NCBI RefSeq assembly: GCF_003614975.1
Contig: NZ_QZWI01000006.1
Coordinates: 62,001-126,000 of the forward strand
Reading direction: 5' to 3'
DNA: 64,000 nt
Source of the DNA: Rahnella bruchi
Lineage (GTDB): Bacteria > Pseudomonadota > Gammaproteobacteria > Enterobacterales > Enterobacteriaceae
Below the pieces are notes generated by a model that was not told the DNA's origin, made no database searches, and worked only from the letters and a program-made list of their open reading frames with translations. The translations under genes were made by a program, and so were the position numbers. Shown here piece after piece: positions 9,763 through 18,583 of this stretch. Within the stretch, counting starts at the first letter, position 1; every line of letters begins with the position of its first letter.

Positions 9763-10482
9763 ATGGCAACTCCACATATTAATGCTGAAATGGGCGACTT
9801 CGCTGACGTAGTGCTGATGCCGGGCGATCCGCTGCGCGCCAAGCACATCGCGGAAACTTTCCTTCAGGACGTAAAGCAGGTGAACGACGTGCGTGGCATG
9901 TTGGGCTTCACCGGCACTTACAAAGGCCGCAAAATTTCCGTCATGGGTCACGGCATGGGCATTCCTTCCTGCTCAATTTATGCCAAAGAGCTGATCACTG
10001 AATTCGGCGTGAAAAAAATCATTCGCGTGGGTTCTTGCGGCGCTGTTCGTGCAGACATCAAACTGCGTGATATCGTGATCGGCATGGGTGCCTGCACCGA
10101 TTCCAAAGTTAACCGCATGCGTTTCAAAGACCACGACTACGCCGCTATCGCCGATTACGACATGGTGCGTAATGCTGCTGACGCAGCGAAAGCCAAAGGC
10201 ATCAATGCCCGCGTGGGTAACATCTTCTCCGCTGATCTGTTCTACACGCCGGACCCGCAAATGTTCGACGTGATGGAAAAATACGGCATTCTGGGTGTGG
10301 AAATGGAAGCCGCTGGTATCTACGGCGTAGCAGCAGAATTCGGTGCAAAAGCGCTGACCATCTGTACTGTTTCCGACCATATCCGTACGCACGAACAAAC
10401 CACTGCTGCTGAACGTCAGACGACCTTCAACGACATGATCGAAATCGCGCTGGAATCCGTTCTGCTGGGCGATAAAGAATAA
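9763..10482 (+). CDS. deoD: Purine nucleoside phosphorylase (DeoD type)
   Basis: The enzyme phosphorolyses purine (deoxy)nucleosides to base and (deoxy)ribose 1-phosphate; the family works as a hexamer. The product is 239 aa, as in E. coli. Motifs seen are [12 protein letters not shown] (phosphate binding), [15 protein letters not shown], the nucleoside-binding [11 protein letters not shown] and the catalytic aspartate region [14 protein letters not shown] 9763 follows AAGGAATAAGAAG. It is the fourth deo gene but is preceded by its own terminator, so it may have an extra promoter. Confidence 0.97.
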   Translation: MATPHINAEMGDFADVVLMPGDPLRAKHIAETFLQDVKQVNDVRGMLGFTGTYKGRKISVMGHGMGIPSCSIYAKELITEFGVKKIIRVGSCGAVRADIKLRDIVIGMGACTDSKVNRMRFKDHDYAAIADYDMVRNAADAAKAKGINARVGNIFSADLFYTPDPQMFDVMEKYGILGVEMEAAGIYGVAAEFGAKALTICTVSDHIRTHEQTTAAERQTTFNDMIEIALESVLLGDKE

Positions 10483-10507
10483 ATCCTGCACATATATAGC
10501 AGAAACT

Positions 10508-10535
10508 AAAACGGGCGCTGAATGGCGCCCGTTTT
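10508..10535 (+). terminator. Terminator of deoD
   Basis: AAAACGGGCGC pairs perfectly with GCGCCCGTTTT, loop TGAATG, ending in TTTT. It closes the deo operon and lies just before the yjjJ remnant. Confidence 0.85.
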
Positions 10536-10920
10536 GCTATGCATTTTCCTATTCATTATTGAGCAGATTTATGCCTTCGGAAAACTGATCGCCAACAGTG
10601 ATATGCATCAGGGAAATCTGTCGTTTATCGACCCTGCCATTGATCCTTTAAAGCAGGCTCTATCGATATCGCCAGTGTACGACATGCTGCCCATGGCCTT
10701 TGCACCGACCAACGCTGGTGCGATGCGCCGTGAAACTGTGCCTTTGACGCTCGATCCTTTGGTGTCGAAAGAAAAGTGGTTGAACGCACAACGATGGGCG
10801 AGGGAATTCTGGCAGAAGGTGGAAAGCGATACTGCCATCAGTGTTGAATTCCGCCAGCTGGCCAGCGGAATGCTGGCGCAGGTGGAAGAATTAACATCGC
10901 TGATTCAGCGGCTGGCCTAA
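10522..10920 (+). pseudogene. yjjJ: Truncated yjjJ (HipA-family kinase, C-terminal remnant)
   Basis: The open frame encodes about 132 aa, of which residues from about 12 onward resemble the C-terminal third of HipA-like proteins. The kinase catalytic loop is clear (GKLIANSDMHQGNLSF), as is the metal-site segment SPVYDMLPMAF, followed by a helical tail. E. coli YjjJ (about 440 aa) occupies this site between deoD and ytjB. Here about 300 N-terminal residues, including the ATP-binding lobe, are missing. The only start codon lies inside the deoD terminator stem and has no ribosome-binding site. I therefore treat it as a decaying gene; a short expressed fragment cannot be excluded. Confidence 0.75.
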
Positions 10921-10921
10921 A

Positions 10922-11710
10922 TCACTTTGGCCGGCTGCGTTTCAGGCTGCGGTAAGCGGCTTGTGCGGCTTCTTTAGTTTGTGCTTCGGTCGCAGGTTTG
11001 GCCGGCGTGACCTCGGATTCCGGCTCAGGAATGTTCAGCACCGGTGGCGGGCCGAACTCGTCCGGCTCTTCTTCCTGTTCATCATCTTCTTTCAACGGCT
11101 TGCTGGCGGTCAGCAGGAACGGCGATTGCTGCCAGCGCGAACGGCGCCCTTGCAACAATGTCCGCGCCAGAATAATGCCCACACCTAACGCAGCGAGCAT
11201 CATCAGACGCAACAGATTGGTGGTGTTATCCACCTGTTTGGATTCTGTCGCGAGTACGTGCGTGTCCAGCGTGATACGTAAAAATCCGCTCGGACCATTT
11301 TTATCTTCGATAGGCACCACAATCTGATGATTGAAGTAGCTGCCTGCGCGTTTACCATCAAGAGACAATCTGTCACGCACCGGCACCTGTTCGCCGGCAT
11401 GGGCGACCAGAGATCCATCCGACTCATAAACGCTGGCATCAAGAATGCGGCTTCCGTCAGTAAGCTGGCTCAAGATAGTGGAAATTTGTGCGATATCGGC
11501 GCCATCATTATTGCTGTCCATCAGCGGTGCAAGCGAAAACGCCACCTGTCTGGCGAGCGTCTGGGCAAGCTGTTCCACCTGCGTTGAGCGTGCCAGTTGA
11601 TGTCCCAGACTGAAATAGGATGCGCCTTGCATCAGAATGACTAATAACGCCAGACTTATCAATACGATAGCTGCGCGATGCAGGCGAAATTTTAGTTTGG
11701 CCTTGGCCAT
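10922..11710 (-). CDS. ytjB: Membrane protein YtjB (Smp family)
   Basis: This 262-aa protein has an N-terminal membrane segment (about residues 13-31), a periplasmic domain with the conserved LDGKRAGSYFNHQIVVPI stretch, and a second membrane segment (about 166-187) followed by the family motif RWQQSPFLLTASKP. It resembles the sensor part of membrane receptors, but no function is established. E. coli YtjB is about 214 aa; here the cytoplasmic tail is roughly 50 residues longer, with Glu/Pro-rich sequence and a basic SLKRSRPK end. It is divergent from serB, as in E. coli; lplA, which lies next to it there, is missing. Confidence 0.9.
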   Translation of the reverse strand: MAKAKLKFRLHRAAIVLISLALLVILMQGASYFSLGHQLARSTQVEQLAQTLARQVAFSLAPLMDSNNDGADIAQISTILSQLTDGSRILDASVYESDGSLVAHAGEQVPVRDRLSLDGKRAGSYFNHQIVVPIEDKNGPSGFLRITLDTHVLATESKQVDNTTNLLRLMMLAALGVGIILARTLLQGRRSRWQQSPFLLTASKPLKEDDEQEEEPDEFGPPPVLNIPEPESEVTPAKPATEAQTKEAAQAAYRSLKRSRPK

Positions 11711-11857
11711 TCTGTTTCCTTGCGTTTTTCGATGACTTTATGTTGCCAGAAGAGGCTACGATAAGGTAGCTTGATGCCTGTTTTTATCGACGTTGCTTCT
11801 GCCTCTTTAGCTGTTTTATTAACTATCGTTTTAACAAAAAAATCTACCGGAGCCATC

Positions 11858-12823
11858 ATGCCAAACAGTCTGACCTATTGCGATCTTCCTGCGGAGATCC
11901 ACCAATGGCCGGGACTTCCCCTTTCATTGAGCGGTGACGAGGTCATGCCGCTGGATTACCGGGCCGGACATACCGGATGGCTGCTCTACGGTAGAAAACT
12001 CGATAAAACGAGCATTACGCAGTTTCAGCGCCGGTTAGGTCGTGCTCTGGTGATTGTCAGCGCCTGGGCCGTGGAAGGTTATCAGGTCGTGCGTCTTGCC
12101 GGTTCGCTTACTGCCGACGCACAGCAACTGGCTGAAACTTTTGAATTTGATGTCACTCAGCTCGGCAAAGTGCCTTATCTTCGCACGCCTGGCCTGCTGG
12201 TAATGGACATGGATTCTACCGCGATTGAGATTGAATGCATCGACGAAATTGCCAAACTGGCGGGCGTCGGTGAACAGGTGGCGGAAGTCACCGAGCGTGC
12301 GATGCGTGGCGAACTGGATTTCTCCGCCAGTCTGCGTCAGCGCGTTGCGACCCTGAAAGACGCCGACGCGGGCATTCTTGAGCAGGTGCGCGAAACCCTG
12401 CCGCTGATGCCGGGACTGACCGTCATGGTGCAGCGCCTGCAGGAAGCGGGCTGGCATGTCGCCATCGCTTCCGGCGGCTTTACCTATTACGCCGAATACT
12501 TGCGCGATAAGCTGAATCTGATTGATGTTGCGGCGAACGAGCTGGAAATCCGCGACGGCAAACTGACCGGACGTGTGATCGGCCCGATCGTTGACGCGCA
12601 ATACAAAGCAGACACCTTACTGAAGCTGGCGGAAAAACTGGGGATTTCTCAGGAACAAACCATTGCGATTGGTGACGGCGCGAATGATCTGAAAATGATG
12701 GCTGTAGCCGGTCTGGGTATTGCGTATCACGCCAAGCCGAAAGTCTATGAACAGGCTTCGGTCTGTATCAGACATGCGGATCTTTTGGGTGTACTCTGTA
12801 TTCTCAGTGGCAGTCAATCCTAA
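11858..12823 (+). CDS. serB: Phosphoserine phosphatase
   Basis: This HAD-family phosphatase performs the last step of serine synthesis. The product is 321 aa. The catalytic motif is MDMDST with Asp117 (nucleophile) and Asp119; motif II is IASGGFT and motif III is GDGANDLKMM. An N-terminal ACT-like regulatory region precedes the HAD domain. ATG 11858 follows CGGAG and gives the family N-terminus (MPNSLTYCDLP). A longer in-frame start at 11771 adds a hydrophobic stretch not found in the family. radA follows after 20 bases, so they probably form one operon. Confidence 0.96.
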   Translation: MPNSLTYCDLPAEIHQWPGLPLSLSGDEVMPLDYRAGHTGWLLYGRKLDKTSITQFQRRLGRALVIVSAWAVEGYQVVRLAGSLTADAQQLAETFEFDVTQLGKVPYLRTPGLLVMDMDSTAIEIECIDEIAKLAGVGEQVAEVTERAMRGELDFSASLRQRVATLKDADAGILEQVRETLPLMPGLTVMVQRLQEAGWHVAIASGGFTYYAEYLRDKLNLIDVAANELEIRDGKLTGRVIGPIVDAQYKADTLLKLAEKLGISQEQTIAIGDGANDLKMMAVAGLGIAYHAKPKVYEQASVCIRHADLLGVLCILSGSQS

Positions 12824-12843
12824 TAAATACAAAGAGGTAAGTT

Positions 12844-14226
12844 GTGGCAAAAGCAGCAAAACGTGCATTTGTGTGTAATGAATGTGGCGCAGATTATCCG
12901 CGCTGGCAAGGGCAGTGTAGTGCCTGCCAGGCCTGGAACAGCATTACCGAAATCCGTTTGGCGGCTTCCCCAACTGTGGCGCGTAATGAGCGTCTGACCG
13001 GATATGCCGGGGATGCAGGCGTCAGTCGCGTGCAGAAACTCTCGGATATCAGCCTCGATGAACTTCCGCGTTTCAGCACCGGTTTCAAGGAATTCGACCG
13101 CGTGCTGGGCGGCGGTGTGGTGCCCGGCAGTGCGATCCTGATTGGCGGTAACCCAGGCGCCGGCAAAAGTACGCTGCTGCTGCAAATTCTGTGTCACCTC
13201 AGCGAAAACATGAAAACCCTGTACGTCACCGGCGAAGAATCGTTGCAGCAGGTGGCGATGCGTGCGCACCGTCTGGGTTTACCGACGGCTAACATGAATA
13301 TGTTGTCGGAAACCAGCATTGAGCAGATTTGTGAAATTGCCGATGTTGAGCAGCCAAAACTGATGGTGATCGACTCCATTCAGGTGATGCATATGGCGGA
13401 TATCCAGTCGTCGCCGGGTACGGTTGCGCAGGTGCGTGAAACGGCGGCGTATCTGACCCGTTTCGCCAAAACGCGCGGCGTGGCGATCGTCATGGTCGGC
13501 CATGTGACCAAAGACGGCTCTCTGGCTGGCCCGAAAGTACTCGAACACTGTATCGACTGTTCGGTCTTGCTCGATGGCGATGCCGATTCCCGTTTCCGTA
13601 CACTGCGCAGCCACAAGAACCGTTTCGGTGCGGTCAATGAACTGGGCGTGTTTGCCATGACAGAGCAAGGACTGCGCGAAGTCAGCAACCCTTCAGCGAT
13701 ATTCCTCAGCCGTGGTGATGAAATAACTTCCGGCAGCTCCGTGATGGTGCTGTGGGAAGGAACGCGCCCGTTGCTGGTCGAGGTGCAGGCGCTGGTCGAT
13801 CAGTCGATGATGGGCAATCCGCGTCGCGTGGCGGTGGGACTTGAACAGAACCGTCTGGCTATTTTGCTGGCTGTTTTGCATCGTCACGGCGGCTTACAGA
13901 TGGCGGATCAGGATGTGTTCGTCAACGTGGTCGGCGGCGTGAAAGTCACCGAAACCAGCGCTGACCTGGCGCTGCTGCTTTCTCTGGTTTCCAGCCTGCG
14001 CGACCGTCCGTTGCCGCAGGATTTAGTGGTGTTTGGCGAAGTCGGGCTGGCGGGCGAAATTCGTCCCGTGCCGAGTGGTCAGGAACGTATTACTGAGGCG
14101 GCGAAACACGGTTTTAAGCGCGCGATTGTGCCGCATGCTAACGTGCCGAAGAAAGTCCCGGCCGGGATGCAGGTGTTTGGCGTCAAAAAACTGGCCGATG
14201 CGCTGGCGATCCTCGACGATTTATAA
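12844..14226 (+). CDS. radA: DNA repair protein RadA (Sms)
   Basis: RadA is a RecA-like ATPase that drives branch migration in recombination. The product is 460 aa, equal to E. coli. It shows the N-terminal zinc finger (Cys11, Cys14, Cys25, Cys28), Walker A GGNPGAGKST, the RadA-specific SHKNRFG motif and a C-terminal Lon-like domain (DLALLLSLVSSLRDRPLP). The start is GTG 12844, after AGAGGTAAGTT, and it gives the conserved N-terminus MAKAAKRAFVCNECG. Co-transcribed with serB, with nadR 117 bases downstream. Confidence 0.97.
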   Translation: MAKAAKRAFVCNECGADYPRWQGQCSACQAWNSITEIRLAASPTVARNERLTGYAGDAGVSRVQKLSDISLDELPRFSTGFKEFDRVLGGGVVPGSAILIGGNPGAGKSTLLLQILCHLSENMKTLYVTGEESLQQVAMRAHRLGLPTANMNMLSETSIEQICEIADVEQPKLMVIDSIQVMHMADIQSSPGTVAQVRETAAYLTRFAKTRGVAIVMVGHVTKDGSLAGPKVLEHCIDCSVLLDGDADSRFRTLRSHKNRFGAVNELGVFAMTEQGLREVSNPSAIFLSRGDEITSGSSVMVLWEGTRPLLVEVQALVDQSMMGNPRRVAVGLEQNRLAILLAVLHRHGGLQMADQDVFVNVVGGVKVTETSADLALLLSLVSSLRDRPLPQDLVVFGEVGLAGEIRPVPSGQERITEAAKHGFKRAIVPHANVPKKVPAGMQVFGVKKLADALAILDDL

Positions 14227-14300
14227 TTGTTTGAAGCGGTAACTGTTCTCTTCTGTAGCTTTTCTCCTCTGTAATTAAGGGCTGTCTTTGTGCTATTTTT

Positions 14301-14331
14301 TGTTTAGCTATTTTGTTTAGTAAAGCAAACC
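14301..14331 (+). promoter_or_regulatory. NadR-box-like repeats upstream of nadR
   Basis: TGTTTA occurs at 14301-14306 and again at 14314-14319; the second is followed after six bases by CAAACC, an imperfect partner for the NadR half-site TAAACA. The site lies 13-43 bases before the nadR start. Autoregulation by NadR is a possibility only. Confidence 0.3.
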
Positions 14332-14343
14332 TGGGGACAAGGC

Positions 14344-15603
14344 ATGTCACAGTTCGACTATCTAAAAACCGCGATTAAACAACAGGGACGCACGCTGCAA
14401 CAGGTGGCTGAGGCCAGCGGGATGACCAAGGGTTATCTCAGTCAGTTGTTGAATGCAAAGATAAAAAGTCCCAGCGCTCAGAAGCTGGAGGCTTTGCATC
14501 GCTTCCTTGATCTTGAGTTTCCCCGTCGTGAAAAGAATATCGGCGTGGTGTTCGGCAAGTTTTATCCGCTGCACACCGGCCATATCTATCTGATCCAGCG
14601 CGCCTGTAGCCAGGTGGATGAACTGCATATCATTATGGGCTATGACGAGCCACGCGATCGCGAGTTGTTTGAAAACAGTTCCATGTCTCAGCAGCCAACG
14701 GTCAGCGACCGACTGCGCTGGTTGTTGCAGACGTTCAAATATCAGAAAAACATTCGTATTCATGCCTTTAACGAAGAAGGGATGGAACCCTATCCACATG
14801 GCTGGGATGTCTGGGGACGTGGTATTAAAGAGTTCATGGACCAGAAAGGCATTGAACCCAATACCATTTATTCCAGCGAAGAAGCGGATGCACCGCAGTA
14901 CCGTGAACATCTCGGTATTGAGACGGTGCTGATCGACCCGAAACGTTCGTTTATGAATATCAGCGGTCGTCAGATACGCCAGGATCCGTTCCGCTACTGG
15001 GATTATATTCCGACCGAAGTGAAGCCGTTCTTCGTGCGAACCGTGGCAGTGCTGGGTGGAGAATCCAGCGGGAAATCTACGCTGGTGAATAAACTGGCTA
15101 ACATTTTTAACACCACCAGCGCCTGGGAATATGGCCGCGATTATGTGTTCTCGCATTTGGGCGGTGACGAAATGGCGCTGCAATATTCGGATTACGATAA
15201 GATCGCGCTCGGTCAGGCGCAGTATATTGATTTTGCAGTGAAATACGCCAATAAAGTGGCCTTTATCGATACGGATTTCCTGACCACTCAGGCTTTCTGT
15301 AAAAAATATGAGGGGCGTGAGCATCCGTTCGTGCAGGCGCTGATGGATGAATACCGGTTTGATCTGGTGATTTTGCTGGAAAACAACACGCCGTGGGTGG
15401 CCGACGGACTGCGCAGTCTGGGCAGCAATGCTGACCGGATGTCTTTCCAGAATTTGCTCATCGAGATGTTAAAAGAAAACAAAGTGGATTATGTTCACGT
15501 TGAATCTTCAGATTACGATCAGCGTTTCCTTGAATGCGTGGAACTGGTGCAGAACATGCTGGCCGCAGATACCAGCCGTCTGAATTTGCCGCCGGTCAGC
15601 TGA
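14344..15603 (+). CDS. nadR: Trifunctional NAD biosynthesis protein NadR
   Basis: NadR combines a repressor of NAD genes, an NMN adenylyltransferase and a ribosylnicotinamide kinase. The 419-aa product shows all three parts: a helix-turn-helix at about residues 17-40 (LQQVAEASGMTKGYLSQLL), the nucleotidyltransferase motif GKFYPLHTGH at 71-80, and the kinase P-loop GGESSGKST at 238-246. The length is close to E. coli (410) with a slightly longer C-terminus. ATG 14344 follows GGGGACAAGGC. In E. coli ettA is next; here a 5-kb accessory block intervenes. Confidence 0.96.
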   Translation: MSQFDYLKTAIKQQGRTLQQVAEASGMTKGYLSQLLNAKIKSPSAQKLEALHRFLDLEFPRREKNIGVVFGKFYPLHTGHIYLIQRACSQVDELHIIMGYDEPRDRELFENSSMSQQPTVSDRLRWLLQTFKYQKNIRIHAFNEEGMEPYPHGWDVWGRGIKEFMDQKGIEPNTIYSSEEADAPQYREHLGIETVLIDPKRSFMNISGRQIRQDPFRYWDYIPTEVKPFFVRTVAVLGGESSGKSTLVNKLANIFNTTSAWEYGRDYVFSHLGGDEMALQYSDYDKIALGQAQYIDFAVKYANKVAFIDTDFLTTQAFCKKYEGREHPFVQALMDEYRFDLVILLENNTPWVADGLRSLGSNADRMSFQNLLIEMLKENKVDYVHVESSDYDQRFLECVELVQNMLAADTSRLNLPPVS

Positions 15604-15620
15604 TCAAAAGGCAGCAATTA

Positions 15621-15655
15621 AAAAAGCGTGTGTTCCGTTGAATACGCGCTTTTTA
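15621..15655 (+). terminator. Terminator of nadR
   Basis: AAAAAGCGTG pairs with CGCGCTTTTT (one G-T pair), followed by TATTATT. The loop is about 14 bases. Confidence 0.65.
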
Positions 15656-15949
15656 TTATTTACCACGCCAATGTTTGATTGATTATGTATTTCATATAAT
15701 TATTAATGAATTCATATAATTAAAACCCTTCTCAGATTTACTAATTCCGTTTGTAACAGCAGAAAATAAAATATCCTCTTTAATCAAGTGATTGAGTTAT
15801 TTCCTTTTCTGGTCATTTTTATTGCGCATTTTATGTGTAAATCCCATTCATGAAATAAAAATACAGTGGCGCCCGTTGAGTTTTATTTGTCCGATTATAC
15901 TCATTCATTGTGCCTCTCAATCCGGCTGAGGCTTTTTAAGGTGATCCGA
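15656..15949 (+). other. AT-rich gap before the DUF3300 gene
   Basis: No gene is seen. The stretch is strikingly AT-rich and carries a direct repeat TTCATATAATTA at 15691-15702 and 15711-15722 (20-base period, two helical turns). The ribosome-binding site AAGGTGAT precedes the DUF3300 gene. Confidence 0.5.
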
Positions 15950-17605
15950 ATGAATTTATCATTCAAGCCCTGGGGTATCGCAGTTCTGTGCGGTGCCGGC
16001 GCATTTGCTCTTGCCAGTGTCATGTTTATGCAAGGCTGGCTTCCCGTCAGCAGTCAGGCAGAAACCACAACCCAGACCACGCCTCCGGCGGTCCCTGCCC
16101 CCGCAGCGGTACCGGCAACGCCTGAGCCCGCTTCTGCACCTGTCCCGGCAGCGGCCGTTACGCCGCCAGCCTTTACTCAGGCTCAGCTCGATCAGTGGGT
16201 CGCGCCTGTCGCCCTCTATCCTGACAGCCTGCTCTCGCAGGTGCTGATGGCCTCGACCTATCCGACTAACGTGATTCAGGCCGTGCAATGGTCGCGTGAC
16301 CATCCGCAAAGTCAGGGTGACGCCGCAGTGACACAGGTCGCGAACGAACCCTGGGATCCGAGTGTGAAATCACTGGTGGCATTCCCGCAGCTTCTGGCGC
16401 TGATGGGAGAAGATCCGGCATGGGTACAAAATCTAGGAAATGCGTTTCTGGCGCAACCTGATGACGTCATGAATACCGTGCAGAAATTCCGTGAAGTGGC
16501 GCAAAAGAGCGGGGCGCTGAAAAGCACTCCGCAGCAGACGGTAACCGTTAAACCGAAACCGGCTTCGACAACGGTGGTGAAGGGGGCTCCGGCACAGCAA
16601 ACCATCGTAATTGAATCCGCCGATCCGCAGGTGGTGTATGTGCCGAGCTACAACCCGAATGTGGTCTACGGTGCGTGGCCGACGCCTGCCTACCCACCGG
16701 TTTATCTCCCGCCACCGCCGGGTGAACAGTTTGTGAATGGCATGGCGTCGGGCATTGGCTTTGGCGTAGGTGTTGCGGCGACGTATGCGATTTTCGGTAG
16801 CATCGACTGGGATGACGATCATCATCACGACGATTATGACCACCACGATGATTACGATCATCATGACGATCACCATGATGACGGGCATCACGGCGGCGGG
16901 TCGCAAAATAATTATGTCCATGTGAACGTAAACAACTACAACCGTATTTCCGGAAACAACAACCGCAATGTGGTGAATCATCCGGGCTCTGGCAATACTG
17001 CTGGCTGGCAGCATAATCCTGCCTTTAACGCAGGTCTGCCAAATCATGCGACAAACCTCAGCGGAGCCACGCAAAAGCAGGCGCTGACTAATGCGGCGCA
17101 GCGCAATAATTTTCGTGGTTACGACAGCAACTCACACAGTTTTAACGGCAATAATGCGGTCGGGCGTAATAACGGCGGTGTACAGAATCAGACGCTGGAT
17201 CAACGTCGTCAGCAGGCGGCCTCGGTGATGAGCAATCATCAGGTGAATCCGCAACACAGACCGCAGCAACATTCAGCCACTGCCAGCCGGGCTGCTGCAT
17301 CACCCGGCAACCATTCTGTTTCCGGACGTCAGCAGAGTCAGCATCATGAATCGCTCTCGCAGAACCGGCAAACTTTACAGCATCAGAACGGCGGGCCGCT
17401 GAATCAACACAACGGCGCTCAGCAAAGGCAGAATTTCCATCAGGGAAATAATGCCTCACGCAGCACGGCGTTCAGCGGGAACTCAAGCCGTGCGCCATCG
17501 TGGCAACAGCAGCAGGCGCGTGGCAATCAGAGCCGCCAGCATATGCAGAATTTCCAGCATGCACGTCCTGCGAACGCAGAGCCGGTGCATTTGCATCGCC
17601 GCTAG
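15950..17605 (+). CDS. DUF3300 domain protein, YacH-like envelope protein
   Basis: The 551-aa product starts with a hydrophobic signal or anchor (about residues 7-27) and an Ala/Pro-rich linker (35-75). Then comes a DUF3300 domain beginning FTQAQLDQWVAPVALYPDSL, like E. coli YacH. At about 285-317 there is a run of alternating His and Asp (16804-16900), likely to bind divalent metal. The rest is low-complexity, rich in Asn, Gln and His. No function is established; export and metal binding are inferences from composition. ATG 15950 follows AAGGTG. A DUF2950 gene begins 17 bases after its stop. E. coli yacH is elsewhere on the chromosome, so this pair is an insertion relative to E. coli order. 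Confidence 0.85.
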   Translation: MNLSFKPWGIAVLCGAGAFALASVMFMQGWLPVSSQAETTTQTTPPAVPAPAAVPATPEPASAPVPAAAVTPPAFTQAQLDQWVAPVALYPDSLLSQVLMASTYPTNVIQAVQWSRDHPQSQGDAAVTQVANEPWDPSVKSLVAFPQLLALMGEDPAWVQNLGNAFLAQPDDVMNTVQKFREVAQKSGALKSTPQQTVTVKPKPASTTVVKGAPAQQTIVIESADPQVVYVPSYNPNVVYGAWPTPAYPPVYLPPPPGEQFVNGMASGIGFGVGVAATYAIFGSIDWDDDHHHDDYDHHDDYDHHDDHHDDGHHGGGSQNNYVHVNVNNYNRISGNNNRNVVNHPGSGNTAGWQHNPAFNAGLPNHATNLSGATQKQALTNAAQRNNFRGYDSNSHSFNGNNAVGRNNGGVQNQTLDQRRQQAASVMSNHQVNPQHRPQQHSATASRAAASPGNHSVSGRQQSQHHESLSQNRQTLQHQNGGPLNQHNGAQQRQNFHQGNNASRSTAFSGNSSRAPSWQQQQARGNQSRQHMQNFQHARPANAEPVHLHRR

Positions 17606-17622
17606 ATTGACGAGGAAAGGAA

Positions 17623-18480
17623 ATGAAGACATTGCGTAATACGTTGATTTCAGCAGGCTTGTTATTACTGCCTTTGACTGGCTTCGCGCAGCAGATGTTT
17701 ACCAGTCCGGATCTGGCAGCGCAAGCGCTGGTGAAAGCCATTAATACCCATGACGACGCTGCGTTGGAGAAGATTCTGGGCGATAAATGGCGGGTTTATT
17801 TGCTTGAGAAAGATGTCGATCCGGATGAAGTTGCGCGTTTCCTGCGTGACTGGAAAATCAGCCATAAGATTGCCACCGAAGGCGACACTGCGCATCTGAA
17901 TGTCGGGACGGAGAACTGGCAGTTGCCGATCCCGATGAAGCAGACGGCGCAAGGCTGGTCATTTGATATGGTGGCCGGGGCGGCGGAAATTGAAACCCGC
18001 ACGATAGGTCGTAATGAGCTTTCCGCCATTCAGGCGGTGGCCGCTTATGCCGATGCCCAGCACCAGTATCAGCAAACGGCAGGGGAATACGCTCAGCGGT
18101 TCATCAGCACCGAAGGGCAGCACGATGGCCTGTACTGGCCGGTTAAAGAAGGCGAAGCGCCAAGCCCGCTGGGGCCTGCGTTTGGCGATGCTCAGCCGGG
18201 GGCTGATTATCACGGATATTATTACCGCATTCTGACGTCGCAGGGGGCGAATGCCAGCGGCGGTGCCTTCAGCTATATCGAAAACGGCAAGATGACCAAA
18301 GGCTTTGCGCTGATTGCCTGGCCAGCAGTGTACGGCCATACCGGTGTCACCAGTTTTATGACCGACCAGCGGGGCGAAATTTATCAGCAGGATCTCGGGC
18401 TGCAAACCGATGCCGCAGCGCGTGCGCTCACGACGTTTGACCCGGACGCCAAATGGCAGAAAGTGGATGACGGTGAATAG
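17623..18480 (+). CDS. DUF2950 family periplasmic protein
   Basis: The 285-aa product has a clear Sec signal peptide (residues 1-22, cleavage after GFA). It matches the DUF2950 family: an early segment with FTSPDLAAQALVKAINTHDDAALEKIL and a later, glycine-rich part with DYHGYYYRILTSQG, KMTKGFALIAWPA and TSFMTDQRGEIYQQDLG. DUF2950 genes are often next to DUF3300 genes, which fits an operon here; only 17 bases separate them. The biochemical role is unknown. A strong terminator follows. Confidence 0.85.
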   Translation: MKTLRNTLISAGLLLLPLTGFAQQMFTSPDLAAQALVKAINTHDDAALEKILGDKWRVYLLEKDVDPDEVARFLRDWKISHKIATEGDTAHLNVGTENWQLPIPMKQTAQGWSFDMVAGAAEIETRTIGRNELSAIQAVAAYADAQHQYQQTAGEYAQRFISTEGQHDGLYWPVKEGEAPSPLGPAFGDAQPGADYHGYYYRILTSQGANASGGAFSYIENGKMTKGFALIAWPAVYGHTGVTSFMTDQRGEIYQQDLGLQTDAAARALTTFDPDAKWQKVDDGE

Positions 18481-18514
18481 ACGTCACGCCTGACTGACGC
18501 AATGCCTGAATGAG

Positions 18515-18548
18515 AAAAGCCCCGCCATGACAGTGACGGGGCTTTTTT
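18515..18548 (+). terminator. Terminator of the DUF3300-DUF2950 operon
   Basis: AAAAGCCCCG pairs with CGGGGCTTTT, followed by TT. The loop is about 12 bases. The next gene is convergent. Confidence 0.85.
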
Positions 18549-18583
18549 ATTTCTATGTGAAAGGATCAGACAGACCGGCAGGA

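Noticed and set aside
11771-11857. N-terminal extension of SerB that looks like a membrane segment
   Set aside because: The family starts at ATG 11858, which has a GGAG ribosome-binding site; the extension is absent in homologues.
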